A stretch of DNA of 64,000 nt from Mordavella massiliensis (GCF_016901695.1 NZ_JACJKS010000001.1:186001-250000); one strand, 5' to 3'; counted from the first letter of the stretch, positions 1 to 8,644 are shown. Program-made: numbers and translations. The notes: a model not told the origin generated them from the letters alone.

Positions 1-55
1 CGCCGTTTTTGAGGGATTGAATATAAACACCTTACCCCTCTGTTTTCGAGCCCGC

Positions 56-80
56 AAAGCCGTATAAATCAAGGCTTTTT
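56..80 (+). terminator. Possible weak intrinsic terminator
   Basis: AAAGCC (56-61) pairs with GGCTTT (73-78) across an 11-base loop and runs into a T-rich stretch. It could end a plus-strand gene lying left of the window. The stem is only six pairs, so this is tentative. No gene was found in bases 1-334. Confidence 0.35.
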
Positions 81-117
81 TAACCCCTAAATGACCACAA
101 GACACCTATGATAGATA

Positions 118-150
118 GAGGGCGCAAGCGGTCTTTCCGTTTGCGCCCTC
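118..150. terminator. Strong hairpin in the element's gene-free left part
   Basis: GAGGGCGCAA (118-127) is perfectly complementary to TTGCGCCCTC (141-150), and the pairing continues inward for four more pairs around a five-base loop. There is no good T-run on the plus strand, so it may be a bidirectional or element-specific hairpin rather than a standard terminator. Confidence 0.45.
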
Positions 151-175
151 TTGTCTGCCTGTGAGCAAAGACGGG

Positions 176-224
176 AAAAGCCGTCAAGGGCGCGAAGCGT
201 TCATCTTGACCCTTGACGGCTTTT
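176..224. repeat. 15-bp perfect inverted repeat
   Basis: AAAAGCCGTCAAGGG (176-190) and its exact reverse complement (210-224) flank a 19-base spacer. It lies in the gene-free part of the mobile element beside two other hairpins. Whether it is an RNA structure, a protein site or a former end sequence cannot be told from the sequence. Confidence 0.5.
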
Positions 225-304
225 CTTGGCTTTGCTATTTCCTCATAAGGTCAAGAAAAGTTTGTCGACATAGCGGTATTTATATTTATCCGAGAAAAAA
301 TAAA

Positions 305-345
305 AGAGCCGATAACCGCATTTTGATCTGCGTGTTATCGGCTCT
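305..345 (-). terminator. Intrinsic terminator of the TetR-CPBP-KTR operon
   Basis: AGAGCCGATAAC (305-316) pairs with GTTATCGGCTCT (334-345), with a further CGCA/TGCG inner helix. On the minus strand the hairpin is followed directly by a run of T residues (from 304 down to about 288), giving a typical Rho-independent terminator. The KTR protein's stop codon lies inside the hairpin. Confidence 0.8.
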
Positions 346-529
346 GCGTCTGTGCGTCTGGCTCTTTGATAACTGTGGTATTCAGATGTTTTACATTGAT
401 TAAAGTCTCTTGTCTACACTTAGGACAGAACAGCGGAAAATATTTTAGTTCTGTGTCCCCACGGATTTTCAGCCTTGTCTTATTTCCGCAAACAGGGCAG
501 CGCAACCATTCTGAAATCACATTTTCCAT
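335..529 (-). CDS. Cysteine-rich KTR domain protein
   Basis: A 64-residue protein with two CxxC pairs (CPVCGN near residue 11 and CPKCRQ near residue 35) and the NKTRLKI motif after the first pair that gives the family its name. The family is common in Gram-positive conjugative and mobilisable elements; its function is unknown, but a small zinc ribbon is the likely fold. It is the last gene of a three-gene minus-strand operon, starting one base after the CPBP protease stop, and is followed by a strong terminator. Assigned by motif and context. Confidence 0.8.
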   Translation of the reverse strand: MENVISEWLRCPVCGNKTRLKIRGDTELKYFPLFCPKCRQETLINVKHLNTTVIKEPDAQTQSR

Positions 530-530
530 A

Positions 531-1280
531 TCAGTTATCCTCCCTGTCGTAATACTGATTTTTAGGGAGTGTCTTTATGAGAATAAATGAATAAGTAATA
601 GTAATTGCAAACAGTACCAACTGGAAGATGATACGCTTTTCTATCGTCAATCCTACCACATTTGCAAAAACACTTGTGATGTTAATTGCGGAGTGCGTAA
701 TTATGCAAGGGAACAAACTACCGCCACGATAATAAAGAATGACAAACAGAAAACCAATCGCAATCGCCCCTGTAACTTGAAGTAAGTTTTCTGCTATTCC
801 CGCACCACTGCCATTCACCAAGTTTAATAAATGTCCCAAACCAAATGTAACACTTGAAATGATAATTGCCGTTTTTACATTGTCTTTTGCTATCGCTTTG
901 AAAAGCAGTCCTCTAAAAATAACTTCTTCTAAAAATCCAACCCAAAGCATACAGGCAATATAGCAGACAGTTCCTGCCAAGTTCAAATTAAACGCCGCTC
1001 CGTTCCAAAAATTTCTTGTGGCTAAAATTATCAAGGGAATATAGAACAGAAAGCGGCTGGCAGATATAGGAGATTTGCAAAGCCCATATCGTTTTAGTAA
1101 GTTATTTTTTCGAATAAAAACCAAGAGGATCACGGACTGTAATATAGAAAAAATTGCACTTGCAGAATATTCAACCCCTATTTTTTCATTTAGTGGATTG
1201 GCTAAAGATTGCAGCACACAATAAATCACAATCCACACAATCGCAAAAGTCAGTTCGTTTTTTTCGTATAGTTTTCTCAT
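531..1280 (-). CDS. CPBP family intramembrane metalloprotease (CAAX protease and bacteriocin-processing)
   Basis: A 249-residue polytopic membrane protein. The three conserved CPBP motifs are visible: EExxxR (E118, E119, R123), FxxxH (H150) and HxxxN (H196, N200), the expected metal-binding and catalytic residues. Family members cleave prenylated or peptide substrates in the membrane, and bacterial ones are often linked to bacteriocin maturation or self-immunity. Its start codon overlaps the end of the upstream tetR gene by four bases, so the two are translationally coupled. The substrate is unknown. As cargo of a mobile element with its own repressor it could be an immunity or resistance determinant; that is inference. 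Confidence 0.85.
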   Translation of the reverse strand: MRKLYEKNELTFAIVWIVIYCVLQSLANPLNEKIGVEYSASAIFSILQSVILLVFIRKNNLLKRYGLCKSPISASRFLFYIPLIILATRNFWNGAAFNLNLAGTVCYIACMLWVGFLEEVIFRGLLFKAIAKDNVKTAIIISSVTFGLGHLLNLVNGSGAGIAENLLQVTGAIAIGFLFVILYYRGGSLFPCIITHSAINITSVFANVVGLTIEKRIIFQLVLFAITITYSFILIKTLPKNQYYDREDN

Positions 1281-1849
1281 TTCGTTTCCTCCTGTGTTGC
1301 TAATATTGCCCCTCTGTAAGCCCGTTCTAAATGAGATTTTATGAGTTCTTCATCATACTCCAAAGAATTGTTGGCTATGATACTCGCATATCCGTGAGCA
1401 AATAAAAAAACTGTCAAAAAAATTTCTTTCACTTGCTCTATACTTCCTCCGACTGCTCCTTGCATTGCCAAAAGAACAGGCGCAAGTTCTTCGGCATCTA
1501 TCATTTCAAGCAAAGTCGTTCCATTAAAAAAGTTCGATTGAAAAAGGAAGCGGAACAAATGCGGTTCTTCAATCGCAAAGCGGATATAATTCAACCCAAT
1601 TCCAAGCATAACGCCTTTCTGCGGGCTTTTAATATTCATTAGATATTCTGTATGATAGTCGTCTGCTTTTGCATAAGCCGCTTTTTTCAATTCTTCAATC
1701 GTTGCAAAATGGTACATGACTGGCTGTGTGGAGCAGTTCAGTTTCTTTGCAACAGTTCTTGCATTGATGTTTTCCGCTCCTGCTTCACGGGCTATCTCAA
1801 AAGCAGCGTCAATAACCATATCTTTTGTCACTTTTACTTTTGGTGGCAT
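1277..1849 (-). CDS. TetR/AcrR family transcriptional regulator
   Basis: A 190-residue protein with an N-terminal TetR helix-turn-helix (about residues 10-55; the recognition region has the family pattern in which Tyr-His-Phe follows the second helix) and a helical ligand-binding C-terminal half. It is the first gene of the operon with the CPBP protease and KTR protein. A GAAAGGAAAG ribosome site precedes the ATG. A palindrome overlapping the expected transcription start suggests it represses its own operon. The ligand is unknown. Confidence 0.85.
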   Translation of the reverse strand: MPPKVKVTKDMVIDAAFEIAREAGAENINARTVAKKLNCSTQPVMYHFATIEELKKAAYAKADDYHTEYLMNIKSPQKGVMLGIGLNYIRFAIEEPHLFRFLFQSNFFNGTTLLEMIDAEELAPVLLAMQGAVGGSIEQVKEIFLTVFLFAHGYASIIANNSLEYDEELIKSHLERAYRGAILATQEETK

Positions 1850-1878
1850 AAGTACTTTCCTTTCGAAAAATCATTAAT

Positions 1879-1921
1879 GTTATATAACAATGATTATATA
1901 TCAAAACTCAATGAATGTCAA
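1879..1921 (-). promoter_or_regulatory. Consensus promoter and palindromic operator of the TetR operon
   Basis: On the minus strand a perfect TTGACA (1916-1921) and a perfect TATAAT (1893-1898) are separated by 17 bases. Just downstream is the 10-bp palindrome GTTATATAAC (1879-1888), flanked by AATCATT/AATGATT arms, at about the expected transcription start. This is where a TetR-type autorepressor would bind. A full-consensus promoter implies strong expression on derepression. Confidence 0.8.
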
Positions 1922-2242
1922 TAGGGTTAGGAACATTCTGTGGAGTGTTTTGAATAGGCTTTTCTGAAGTTTTTTCAAAAACTTTCTCAAAACTTTGGCA
2001 AAATCGCAAAGTGCGGTGTTGTATATAGTGAGGGACAAAGTGCAACAAAAGCCGCTTTTCGGACGGGATATTGAGTGAGAGAACACAAAAGGGTTTGGGA
2101 TTTTCCCAACAAGAGAAAATGCGGCGCATTTTACGGAAAGGGTACCCCTTTCCTATGCTTGCTGCGGAAGAAGCAAGCGGCAAATGGGTACTCATTTGCT
2201 GTGCTTGCTCCTTACTCAAGACAAGGAAAGGACGGGAAAGGA
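1922..2242. other. Gene-free stretch between divergent operons of the element
   Basis: No convincing gene was found here. An open frame runs into the TnpW-like gene from 2075, but only the part from 2243 resembles a protein family. A short inverted repeat, GGAAAGG/CCTTTCC (2135-2153), surrounds a GGTACC sequence. The promoter for tnpW and the recombinase probably lies here but could not be placed. Confidence 0.4.
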
Positions 2243-2500
2243 ATGGAAAGGAAACAAGAAATTGAATACAACGATTTGCTACCGAAAAAGGGCAACCCGC
2301 TGAATGAAATCGTTACATACAAAGTTGGCGGCACGCTTTATGAAGTGTCAACGGTTTGCGGCGGCTCTGAACTGCTCTATGACAAAATGAAACGGCTCAT
2401 AAAATCGGAAACCGTGAAAACGCCTGCTGACAAAGAAAAGGAAGTCCGCTATAATGAAGATAACAACCTGTTTGTCGGGCGTTCATTACAGGAGGAATGA
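2243..2500 (+). CDS. Transposon-encoded TnpW-like small protein
   Basis: An 85-residue protein. Its centre (KVGGTLYEVS, then YDKMKRLIKSE) matches the pattern of TnpW proteins, which sit directly upstream of TnpX-type recombinases in Tn4451-like elements and have no established biochemical function. I chose the ATG at 2243 because the family resemblance begins soon after it and purine-rich ribosome-site-like sequence precedes it; the frame is open further upstream but that part looks non-coding. The stop lies three bases before the recombinase start, indicating co-translation. Confidence 0.65.
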   Translation: MERKQEIEYNDLLPKKGNPLNEIVTYKVGGTLYEVSTVCGGSELLYDKMKRLIKSETVKTPADKEKEVRYNEDNNLFVGRSLQEE

Positions 2501-2503
2501 ACA

Positions 2504-4153
2504 ATGACAACAACGAAAAATTATCCCGACAACATTACCGCTTTATATGCCCGGTTAAGTCAAGAGGACGCGCTTGATGGGGACAGTAACAGCATTGTCA
2601 ATCAGAAAAAAATCCTTTTGCAGTATGCAGAGGACAACGGTTTCCCTAACCCGACTTTTTTCATTGACGACGGCGTTTCCGGCGTAACTTTCGATAGACC
2701 CGGCTGGAATGAAATGATAGGGCTTGCGGAAGCGGGAAAGGTCAAAACGGTTATCGTCAAGGATATGTCCCGCATGGGGCGTGATTATCTGAAAGTCGGC
2801 TATTACACCGAGAGTTTCTTTGCCGAGCGTGATATTCGCTATATTGCAATCAACGACGGTGTGGACAGCGACAAGGGCGACAACGATTTTACCCCATTCC
2901 GCAACCTGTTCAACGATTTTTATGCACGCGATACAAGCCGGAAGATCCGAGCGATACTTAACGCAAAGGCAAATGCCGGAGAACACATGGGGAAACAGCC
3001 TTACGGATATTTGAGGGACAAGGACAATCCGAAACAATGGGTTGTGGACGGAGAAGCCGCCGAAGTAGTCAAAAAGATTTTTGCGCTGTGTGTAGACGGG
3101 AAAGGTCCTATGCAGATTGCAAGAATACTGCAAAAGGAAAAAGTTTTGACGGTAAAATCTTACTATGCAAAATGCGCCGGAAAGCCTTTGCCGGATAATC
3201 CGTATTTATGGGACGCAAACTCTGTTTCCAAGATTTTAGCGCGTTTTGAATACTGCGGACATACGGTCAATTTCAAAACCTATTCCAAGTCAAACAAACT
3301 GAAAAAGCGGTATGAGAACACGCCCGAAAACCGCCGGATTTTCCGCAATACCCATGAAGCAATCATTGACGAAAAACTCTTTGAACGGGTGCAGGAATTA
3401 AGGGCGAGCAAACGCCGCCCCGCCAAGCAAGCGGAACGGCAAGGGCTGTTTTCCAACTTGATTTTTTGCGCTGACTGCGGTGGTAAACTACACTTCCATA
3501 CGGCAAGCAGTTTGACGCCCTCGCAAGACAGTTACCGCTGTTCCCGTTACAAGAGCAATACGGGAAGTTGCACCGCCCATTATATCCGAGAGGAAACGCT
3601 GAAACGGATTGTCCTGCAACGGATTTTTGATGTAACCGCTATGTTTTTCGACGACATTACTTCGTTTCGTGATGTCGTATATCAACAGCGTTTTGAGAAC
3701 ACGGAAAAGGATATGAAGCGGCGCAAGAAAGCATTGGAGCAGGCAGAAAAACGGATAGCCGAACTTGACCGGATTTTCAAGCGGATTTATGAAGATGATG
3801 TAAACGGAACAATCAGCCACGAACGGTTTTTGAAATTGTCTGCGGAGTATGAAGCCGAGCAGAAAGAATTGACGGAGTTTGTTTATGCAGAGCAAAACGC
3901 TGTTCATATCTTCGAGCAGGACAAGGCAGACTTTGACAACTTTGCCGCCGTCATTCGCAAGTATGTGGGCGTGAAAGAATTAACCCCTACGATAGTGAAT
4001 GAGTTTGTGAAGAAAATCATAGTCCATGCGCCGGACAAGTCCAGCGGCCACCGCCGACAGAAAGTACAGATTGTTTGGAACTTTATTGGGGAAGTAAATC
4101 TTCCTAACGACAGTCAAGTGATTGAACGGCAAAGAAAAGGCAGAACGGCATAG
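2504..4153 (+). CDS. Large serine recombinase (TnpX-like, with DUF4368 C-terminus)
   Basis: A 549-residue site-specific recombinase that should excise and integrate the element. The resolvase domain (about residues 12-160) has the YARLS motif with the probable nucleophile Ser19 and the conserved VKDMSRMGRD segment. A recombinase domain follows (about 170-290), then a zinc ribbon beginning CADCGGKLHF, a long charged coiled coil (about 400-470) and a C-terminal DUF4368-type region. All parts expected of the family are present, so the protein looks intact. A 9-bp inverted repeat, CGGCATAGC/GCTATGCCG (4146-4168), spans the stop codon. Proximity to a chromosomal gene end fits a terminal position in the element. 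Confidence 0.9.
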   Translation: MTTTKNYPDNITALYARLSQEDALDGDSNSIVNQKKILLQYAEDNGFPNPTFFIDDGVSGVTFDRPGWNEMIGLAEAGKVKTVIVKDMSRMGRDYLKVGYYTESFFAERDIRYIAINDGVDSDKGDNDFTPFRNLFNDFYARDTSRKIRAILNAKANAGEHMGKQPYGYLRDKDNPKQWVVDGEAAEVVKKIFALCVDGKGPMQIARILQKEKVLTVKSYYAKCAGKPLPDNPYLWDANSVSKILARFEYCGHTVNFKTYSKSNKLKKRYENTPENRRIFRNTHEAIIDEKLFERVQELRASKRRPAKQAERQGLFSNLIFCADCGGKLHFHTASSLTPSQDSYRCSRYKSNTGSCTAHYIREETLKRIVLQRIFDVTAMFFDDITSFRDVVYQQRFENTEKDMKRRKKALEQAEKRIAELDRIFKRIYEDDVNGTISHERFLKLSAEYEAEQKELTEFVYAEQNAVHIFEQDKADFDNFAAVIRKYVGVKELTPTIVNEFVKKIIVHAPDKSSGHRRQKVQIVWNFIGEVNLPNDSQVIERQRKGRTA

Positions 4154-4235
4154 CCACACGCTATGCCGCCCTGCAAGATACGATTACTTCCTTATCACTA
4201 CTCAAGACATGATCCGGCATTCCTTTTTTCCTGTC

Positions 4236-4724
4236 TTACAGTTCGATCTCGATCTTCCTGCCCGTGCGCTTATAGGGGTGATACTTCACGCCCGCTGCGT
4301 CAAACATGCGCATGGAGGCGGACACGGAAGGAGTCCCCTCATACTTGTTGCAGTCGTAGATGACCTCCTTGATCCCGCTCTGGATGATCGCCTTGGCGCA
4401 CTCGTTGCAGGGGAAGAGGGACACGTACAGCTTGGCGCCTTCCAGGCTGCCGCCCCGGTAGTTGAGGATCGCGTTGAGCTCGCTGTGCACCGTGTACACA
4501 TACTTCGTCTCCAGCGGGTCCTCCCCCTCCCTGTTCCAGGGGAAATCCGCATCCGGGCAGCCGATGGGCAGCCCGTTGTACCCCATGGACAGGATCTTGT
4601 TGTCCTGGCTCACAATGCAGCATCCCACCTGGGTGTTCGGATCCTTGGACCGCAGCCCCGAAAGCATCGCGACCCCCATGAAATATTCGTCCCAGCTGAT
4701 ATAGTCCTCCCTCTGATTTGCCAT
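4236..4724 (-). CDS. Deoxycytidylate (dCMP) deaminase family protein
   Basis: A 162-residue cytoplasmic zinc enzyme predicted to convert dCMP to dUMP for thymidylate synthesis. The zinc/catalytic motif HSE (H80, E82) and the PCNEC motif (C106, C109) are both present. I prefer the ATG at 4724 over the one at 4763 because a GAGGAGG site lies eight bases upstream and the protein then begins with the family's usual N-terminus. It is the last gene of a minus-strand run (GH18, CwlD-like, Sua5, this gene). The mobile element ends just downstream of it. ComEB-type competence proteins belong to the same family. Confidence 0.9.
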   Translation of the reverse strand: MANQREDYISWDEYFMGVAMLSGLRSKDPNTQVGCCIVSQDNKILSMGYNGLPIGCPDADFPWNREGEDPLETKYVYTVHSELNAILNYRGGSLEGAKLYVSLFPCNECAKAIIQSGIKEVIYDCNKYEGTPSVSASMRMFDAAGVKYHPYKRTGRKIEIEL

Positions 4725-4759
4725 AAAAACGCCTCCTCTTCCGCATTTCTCCTGTATGG

Positions 4760-5809
4760 TCACACCTGGATCACATGGTGGCCTGCAGCCTTGAGAAGCC
4801 GGTTCATGACCGCATGTCCGATCCCGCCCTCGTCAAAGGCTTCGCTGTATATATACTCCGTACCGTCCGCGTCAAACTCCCGCAGGACCGCGTACAGATT
4901 GGCCGCCACAGTGCTCTCGTCCTCCCTTGTGCCGATGCACTTCACGTTGCCGTGGTCATAGCGTCCCACCGTCTCCTCCGTGGCGATGATCCCGGTGCGG
5001 TGTCCCCGGGCTTCCTGTTCTGCAGCCAGGCTCCGGATCCGGGCGGTCACCCGCTCCAGGGGGCCCTCCACCACGACCATCTCCGCCCTGGGGGCGTAGT
5101 GCCTGTACTTCATCCCCGGCGCTTTGGGCGGCGTCTTGCTGTCCGCCGTCAGGATCGTGTGGTCCACGGCCACTTCCCCGACCGCCTCCTCCAGCATCTC
5201 CTTTGTCACCGCGCCCGGCCGCAGGATCATGGGCGGCTCCACCGTCATGTCCACGATGGTGGACTCCACGCCGATCTCCACCGGGCCGCAGTCCAGGATC
5301 ATATCGATCTTCCCGTCCAGGTCCTCGCGCACATGCTGCGCTGTGGTGGGGCTCGGCCGGCCGGACGTATTGGCGCTGGGGCCGGACACGTAGCCGCCGG
5401 CCGCCCGGATGAGCGCCAGCGCGGCCGGGTTGTCCGGCATCCGCACGGCGACCGTGTCAAGTCCTCCCGTCGTCCCGTCCGGCACGATCCCGCTCTTGTC
5501 AAAGATCATCGTCAGGGGGCCGGGCCAGAATGTCCGGGCCAGGATGAGCGCCTTATCCGGCACCTGCCTCGCAATGGCGCGCAGATCCTCAAGCTGCGCA
5601 ATGTGTACGATCAGCGGATTGTCCGAGGGGCGCCCCTTTGCCGCGTAGGTCTTCCGGGCCGCCTCCTCATCCAGGGCGTTGGCCCCAAGCCCGTACACCG
5701 TCTCCGTGGGAAATGCGACCAGGCCGCCCCGCTTCAGGATCTCCCCGGCCGCACGGATCGCATCCATATTTATATTTGTCCTGTCAATTTTTTCTACTCT
5801 CGTTTTCAT
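4760..5809 (-). CDS. ywlC: L-threonylcarbamoyladenylate synthase (Sua5/YrdC/YwlC)
   Basis: A 349-residue enzyme that makes threonylcarbamoyl-AMP from threonine, bicarbonate and ATP, the first step of the universal t6A37 modification of ANN-decoding tRNAs. The N-terminal YrdC domain (about residues 15-205) shows the family's FPTETVYGLGANA start, the KGRPSDNPL segment and the ANTSGRPSPT motif. The extra C-terminal Sua5 domain (about 230-349) marks it as the long Sua5-type form. It lies 35 bases upstream of the dCMP deaminase and 25 downstream of the amidase, so the genes are probably cotranscribed. Confidence 0.93.
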   Translation of the reverse strand: MKTRVEKIDRTNINMDAIRAAGEILKRGGLVAFPTETVYGLGANALDEEAARKTYAAKGRPSDNPLIVHIAQLEDLRAIARQVPDKALILARTFWPGPLTMIFDKSGIVPDGTTGGLDTVAVRMPDNPAALALIRAAGGYVSGPSANTSGRPSPTTAQHVREDLDGKIDMILDCGPVEIGVESTIVDMTVEPPMILRPGAVTKEMLEEAVGEVAVDHTILTADSKTPPKAPGMKYRHYAPRAEMVVVEGPLERVTARIRSLAAEQEARGHRTGIIATEETVGRYDHGNVKCIGTREDESTVAANLYAVLREFDADGTEYIYSEAFDEGGIGHAVMNRLLKAAGHHVIQV

Positions 5810-5834
5810 GAGTCCTATTATAGCATCAATCCCT

Positions 5835-6515
5835 CTATTTTACCACCCAGCTTTCGATGCCCTTCGCGATGGATGCGGCCATCTTCTCCTGGTACGCCTC
5901 ATCCGCGAGGAGCTCCGCCTCCTCAGGGCAGCTCAGAAAGCCGCACTCTACTATAATGGCCGGCACCTCTGTCTTTTTCAGCAGATAGTACGTGTCGTTG
6001 GCCTTGACAGGGCGGGCGTGCTCCGGATCCGCCTCCAAAAGCTCCCCTCGCATGATCTCTGCCGCCTGCCGGCTCTGCTCAGAGTGGGTGTAATAAAAGA
6101 CCTGCGGCCCCCTCACCGCGCTGTCCGTATAACTGTTCTGATGGATGCTGACAGCGATGGCCGGCCGCAGGTCGTTGATCATCTTCACCCGCTCCCGCAT
6201 ATCCGCCGCCTTCCGGTTCTGCGCGTCCGCATCCCCCAGCATCGCGTCCTCCTCCCGGGTCATCACCACCTCTATGCCATGGTCTTTCAGCACCTCCCTT
6301 GTCCGGAGGGCCACGGCCAGGTTGATGTCCTTTTCCTCCTCCCCGTTCACCCCGATCTTGCCCGGATCGCGCCCGCCGTGACCAGGGTCCAGGACCACCA
6401 GGCTCCTGGAAACATGTTCCTGCTGTACGCTGACATACGTGCGGACCTTATCCCCCGCGCACAGAAGGGCTGCCAGCACCGCAAGCGCAAGCAGGAATTC
6501 CAGCATCTTCTTCAC
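5835..6515 (-). CDS. cwlD: N-acetylmuramoyl-L-alanine amidase, CwlD-like
   Basis: A 226-residue Amidase_3 enzyme with an N-terminal membrane segment (about residues 5-21). It cleaves the amide bond between MurNAc and the stem peptide. Zinc ligands and the catalytic Glu are visible: H46 in LDPGHGG, a Glu near 61, H125 in SIHQN and E190 in VECGFLS. The RKAADMRERVKMIN segment and overall length resemble CwlD, which together with PdaA makes muramic-delta-lactam in spore cortex; that assignment is by resemblance and fits the sporulation genes nearby. A generic cell-wall amidase is the alternative. Confidence 0.85.
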   Translation of the reverse strand: MKKMLEFLLALAVLAALLCAGDKVRTYVSVQQEHVSRSLVVLDPGHGGRDPGKIGVNGEEEKDINLAVALRTREVLKDHGIEVVMTREEDAMLGDADAQNRKAADMRERVKMINDLRPAIAVSIHQNSYTDSAVRGPQVFYYTHSEQSRQAAEIMRGELLEADPEHARPVKANDTYYLLKKTEVPAIIVECGFLSCPEEAELLADEAYQEKMAASIAKGIESWVVK

Positions 6516-6626
6516 AAAAAAGCACCCCCTGCCGGCCTTATACAGGCGATAGATTTCACATCTATACGCAGTATATGGCTGACAGGCGGCGCTTATGCAT
6601 GCCTTCTCAGACCGTATCGTCTGTCT

Positions 6627-8486
6627 TTAATTTACGTACTGCACGATCAGCTCCCAGATGTCGGACGTCTCCTGCCCGAGCCGCCATGCCGCCGTCCCGG
6701 CCAGCCCGTACTCCTTCATGAGCTTCAGCCTCGGCTCCAGCGACTGGGCATCTTCCAGCCAGACCTCATAGGTGACGCCGTTCGCCTCCCATGTGGCATA
6801 GTTCTGCTGCGTCGTCTCGTCCCAGGTGATCTGGGCGCCGGCCTGCTCCGCCACGGACCTGGCTTCCGCCATGCCGTAGGCAGTGCTCGTCACGTTCATG
6901 GTGTACTCCGCCGCGTCTGTGCCCTGGGCCGCCGCGATCTCCTCCTCCGTCTTGGGCGTCTCCTCCCAGACTCTCGTGAAGAACGGCACGCCGTTGATCA
7001 CTTTCTCAGCCGGCACGTCCGCCAGGGTATTCTCGATCCCGGCTTTCACGAAGTCGTAGGAAGCCACGGACCCGGCCACCGGCGATCCGCCGTAGTGCTC
7101 ATCGTAGCCCATGATGACGACATAGTCTGCCACAACGCCCTGCTCTTCCCGGTGGTACTGCCGGTTGTAATTCTGGGGTACATAGTTGTCCACCGAGAGC
7201 ACGATGTTGTTCTTCCTGCACTGAACGGAGAGCTCCCGTATAAACTGGATGTAGTGCTCCCCGCATTCCTCGGAGATCATCTCAAAGTCCACGTTGATGC
7301 CGTCCACGCCGGTCTGGAACACCGCCGACATGAGCTGGTTGATCAGGTTCGTCCGGCTCGTGGTGCTGGACAGCAGCGCCAGGGACTCCTCCTGGGAGCT
7401 GATGCCCCCGTCAAAATCCCGGATCGCCGCCCATACCTCGATGTTGGACTGATGCGCATAGTTCACATACTCCGCGCTGGCGATCGAAGTCAGATTGCCG
7501 GCTGTGTCCGCCACGTGGAACCAGGTGGGCGATATGGTAGTCAGCCCCTTGGTGCTGGCGATCATCTCCAGGACACTGCTGTTGGCGTCGGAGTTGGTCA
7601 CATTATGCCAGGCCATGTTGATAGTGTAGTCTTTGGTGATATTCGTGTACTGCTGCTCCTCGAAGCCGCGATCATATGTGGTCTTCTCCTCATCCCGGAG
7701 CCGGTTCTTCTTCAGATATCCGATGTAGCCGTCCTGGGTCCGCACTTTCTTCCAGTCACCCTCATCCTCGATGAGCGCCACCGTATCCCCCTTGGAGACC
7801 TCTGTCAGGACCGGGCTCTTCACGCCGGCCTGGTAGCGGACGGAGGTGTCGCGTTTTACCTCTGCCGTCATCTCCTCGGTCTCGGTCACCACCACGGCCC
7901 TGTCCGGATCCGTGAAGACCTCATAAGACATATCCGTGTACTGTGCGATAAAGTCGAGCGCGATGTACGCTGTACTTCCTTCTGTCCTTAAAATGACGTA
8001 GTCTGTGCCTGTCTTCTGGTTCGCCAGCGTGTACTCGCTGGCCCCCACATCCACGCGCACCGTGTCCGTGGGGAGCGTGTAGAGAAGGATATTCTCCGCC
8101 GGATCCCAGTAGAACCTGGAATTGATGTAATCCCGGACCGTAGAGTACTCCACGTAGGCCCTTCCGTCCGAAATCACAGCCGTCGGTTCCAGCACCTCAT
8201 TATTCACGACAACAGCGACCTGTCCTTCGCTTTCTATTCCATAATATGCATTCCGGTCAGCCGGTTCATCCGAGGGTCCGTATCGTCTCCACAGGAAGAA
8301 CGCTGCAATGGCCGCCACGATCAGTATAATGAGAAATCCTGTCTTCAGGATAAGATTCCGCTTCCTTCTGCGCCGCGCCTGTCTGCGCCCCTGTGCGGGC
8401 CGCCTTCTCCTGCGCTGCTGAGCCGCGCGCCGCTGATCGGTACGCCGCTGATCCGCGCGCTTCTGGTCCGTGCGTCTCTGGTCCAT
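6627..8486 (-). CDS. Membrane-anchored GH18 family protein with copper-amine-oxidase-like and SH3 domains
   Basis: A 619-residue protein. Residues 1-45 are extremely Arg/Gln/Asp-rich with a repeated DQRRT/A unit and should face the cytoplasm. A membrane segment (about 46-66) follows. Outside the cell come a copper amine oxidase N-terminal-like domain (about 85-210), a bacterial SH3 domain (about 225-270) and a GH18 barrel (about 285-619) with the catalytic DGINVDFE motif, Glu near residue 401. Similar proteins act on peptidoglycan or spore envelope glycans. The ATG is preceded by a GGAGGT site. The basic, repetitive N-terminus is encoded by repeated DNA and may vary in length. Confidence 0.85.
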   Translation of the reverse strand: MDQRRTDQKRADQRRTDQRRAAQQRRRRRPAQGRRQARRRRKRNLILKTGFLIILIVAAIAAFFLWRRYGPSDEPADRNAYYGIESEGQVAVVVNNEVLEPTAVISDGRAYVEYSTVRDYINSRFYWDPAENILLYTLPTDTVRVDVGASEYTLANQKTGTDYVILRTEGSTAYIALDFIAQYTDMSYEVFTDPDRAVVVTETEEMTAEVKRDTSVRYQAGVKSPVLTEVSKGDTVALIEDEGDWKKVRTQDGYIGYLKKNRLRDEEKTTYDRGFEEQQYTNITKDYTINMAWHNVTNSDANSSVLEMIASTKGLTTISPTWFHVADTAGNLTSIASAEYVNYAHQSNIEVWAAIRDFDGGISSQEESLALLSSTTSRTNLINQLMSAVFQTGVDGINVDFEMISEECGEHYIQFIRELSVQCRKNNIVLSVDNYVPQNYNRQYHREEQGVVADYVVIMGYDEHYGGSPVAGSVASYDFVKAGIENTLADVPAEKVINGVPFFTRVWEETPKTEEEIAAAQGTDAAEYTMNVTSTAYGMAEARSVAEQAGAQITWDETTQQNYATWEANGVTYEVWLEDAQSLEPRLKLMKEYGLAGTAAWRLGQETSDIWELIVQYVN

Positions 8487-8644
8487 GTCTTACCTCCGTA
8501 TATCCTGCCGGCATGATCCGGCTTGTGATGTCAGCATCATATATGCACTATTATACCAACATTTACGGCACACGTCATTATCTATTTCGACATTTTCAAG
8601 ACTTTTGCGAGGGGTGTCCGCGCCTTACGGCTTTTTTATGTCTT

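Larger units (their letters stand above)
1..4235. mobile_element. Right-hand part of a TnpX-type (Tn4451-like) integrated element
   Basis: The first 4.2 kb is clearly more AT-rich than the rest and carries a large serine recombinase preceded by a TnpW-like small protein, an arrangement known from Tn4451-like mobilisable elements and related conjugative transposons. A TetR-CPBP-KTR operon is the visible cargo. The recombinase gene is normally terminal, so the right end should lie in the 82 bases between its stop (4153) and the 3' end of the chromosomal dCMP deaminase (4236). The left end is outside the window. I could not pin down the exact attachment site; TnpX enzymes cross over at a GA dinucleotide, too short to identify by eye. 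Confidence 0.7.

Noticed and set aside
2135-2153. Transposon terminal inverted repeat
   Set aside because: Seven-base arms inside the element, between its genes; TnpX-type elements do not depend on such terminal repeats.
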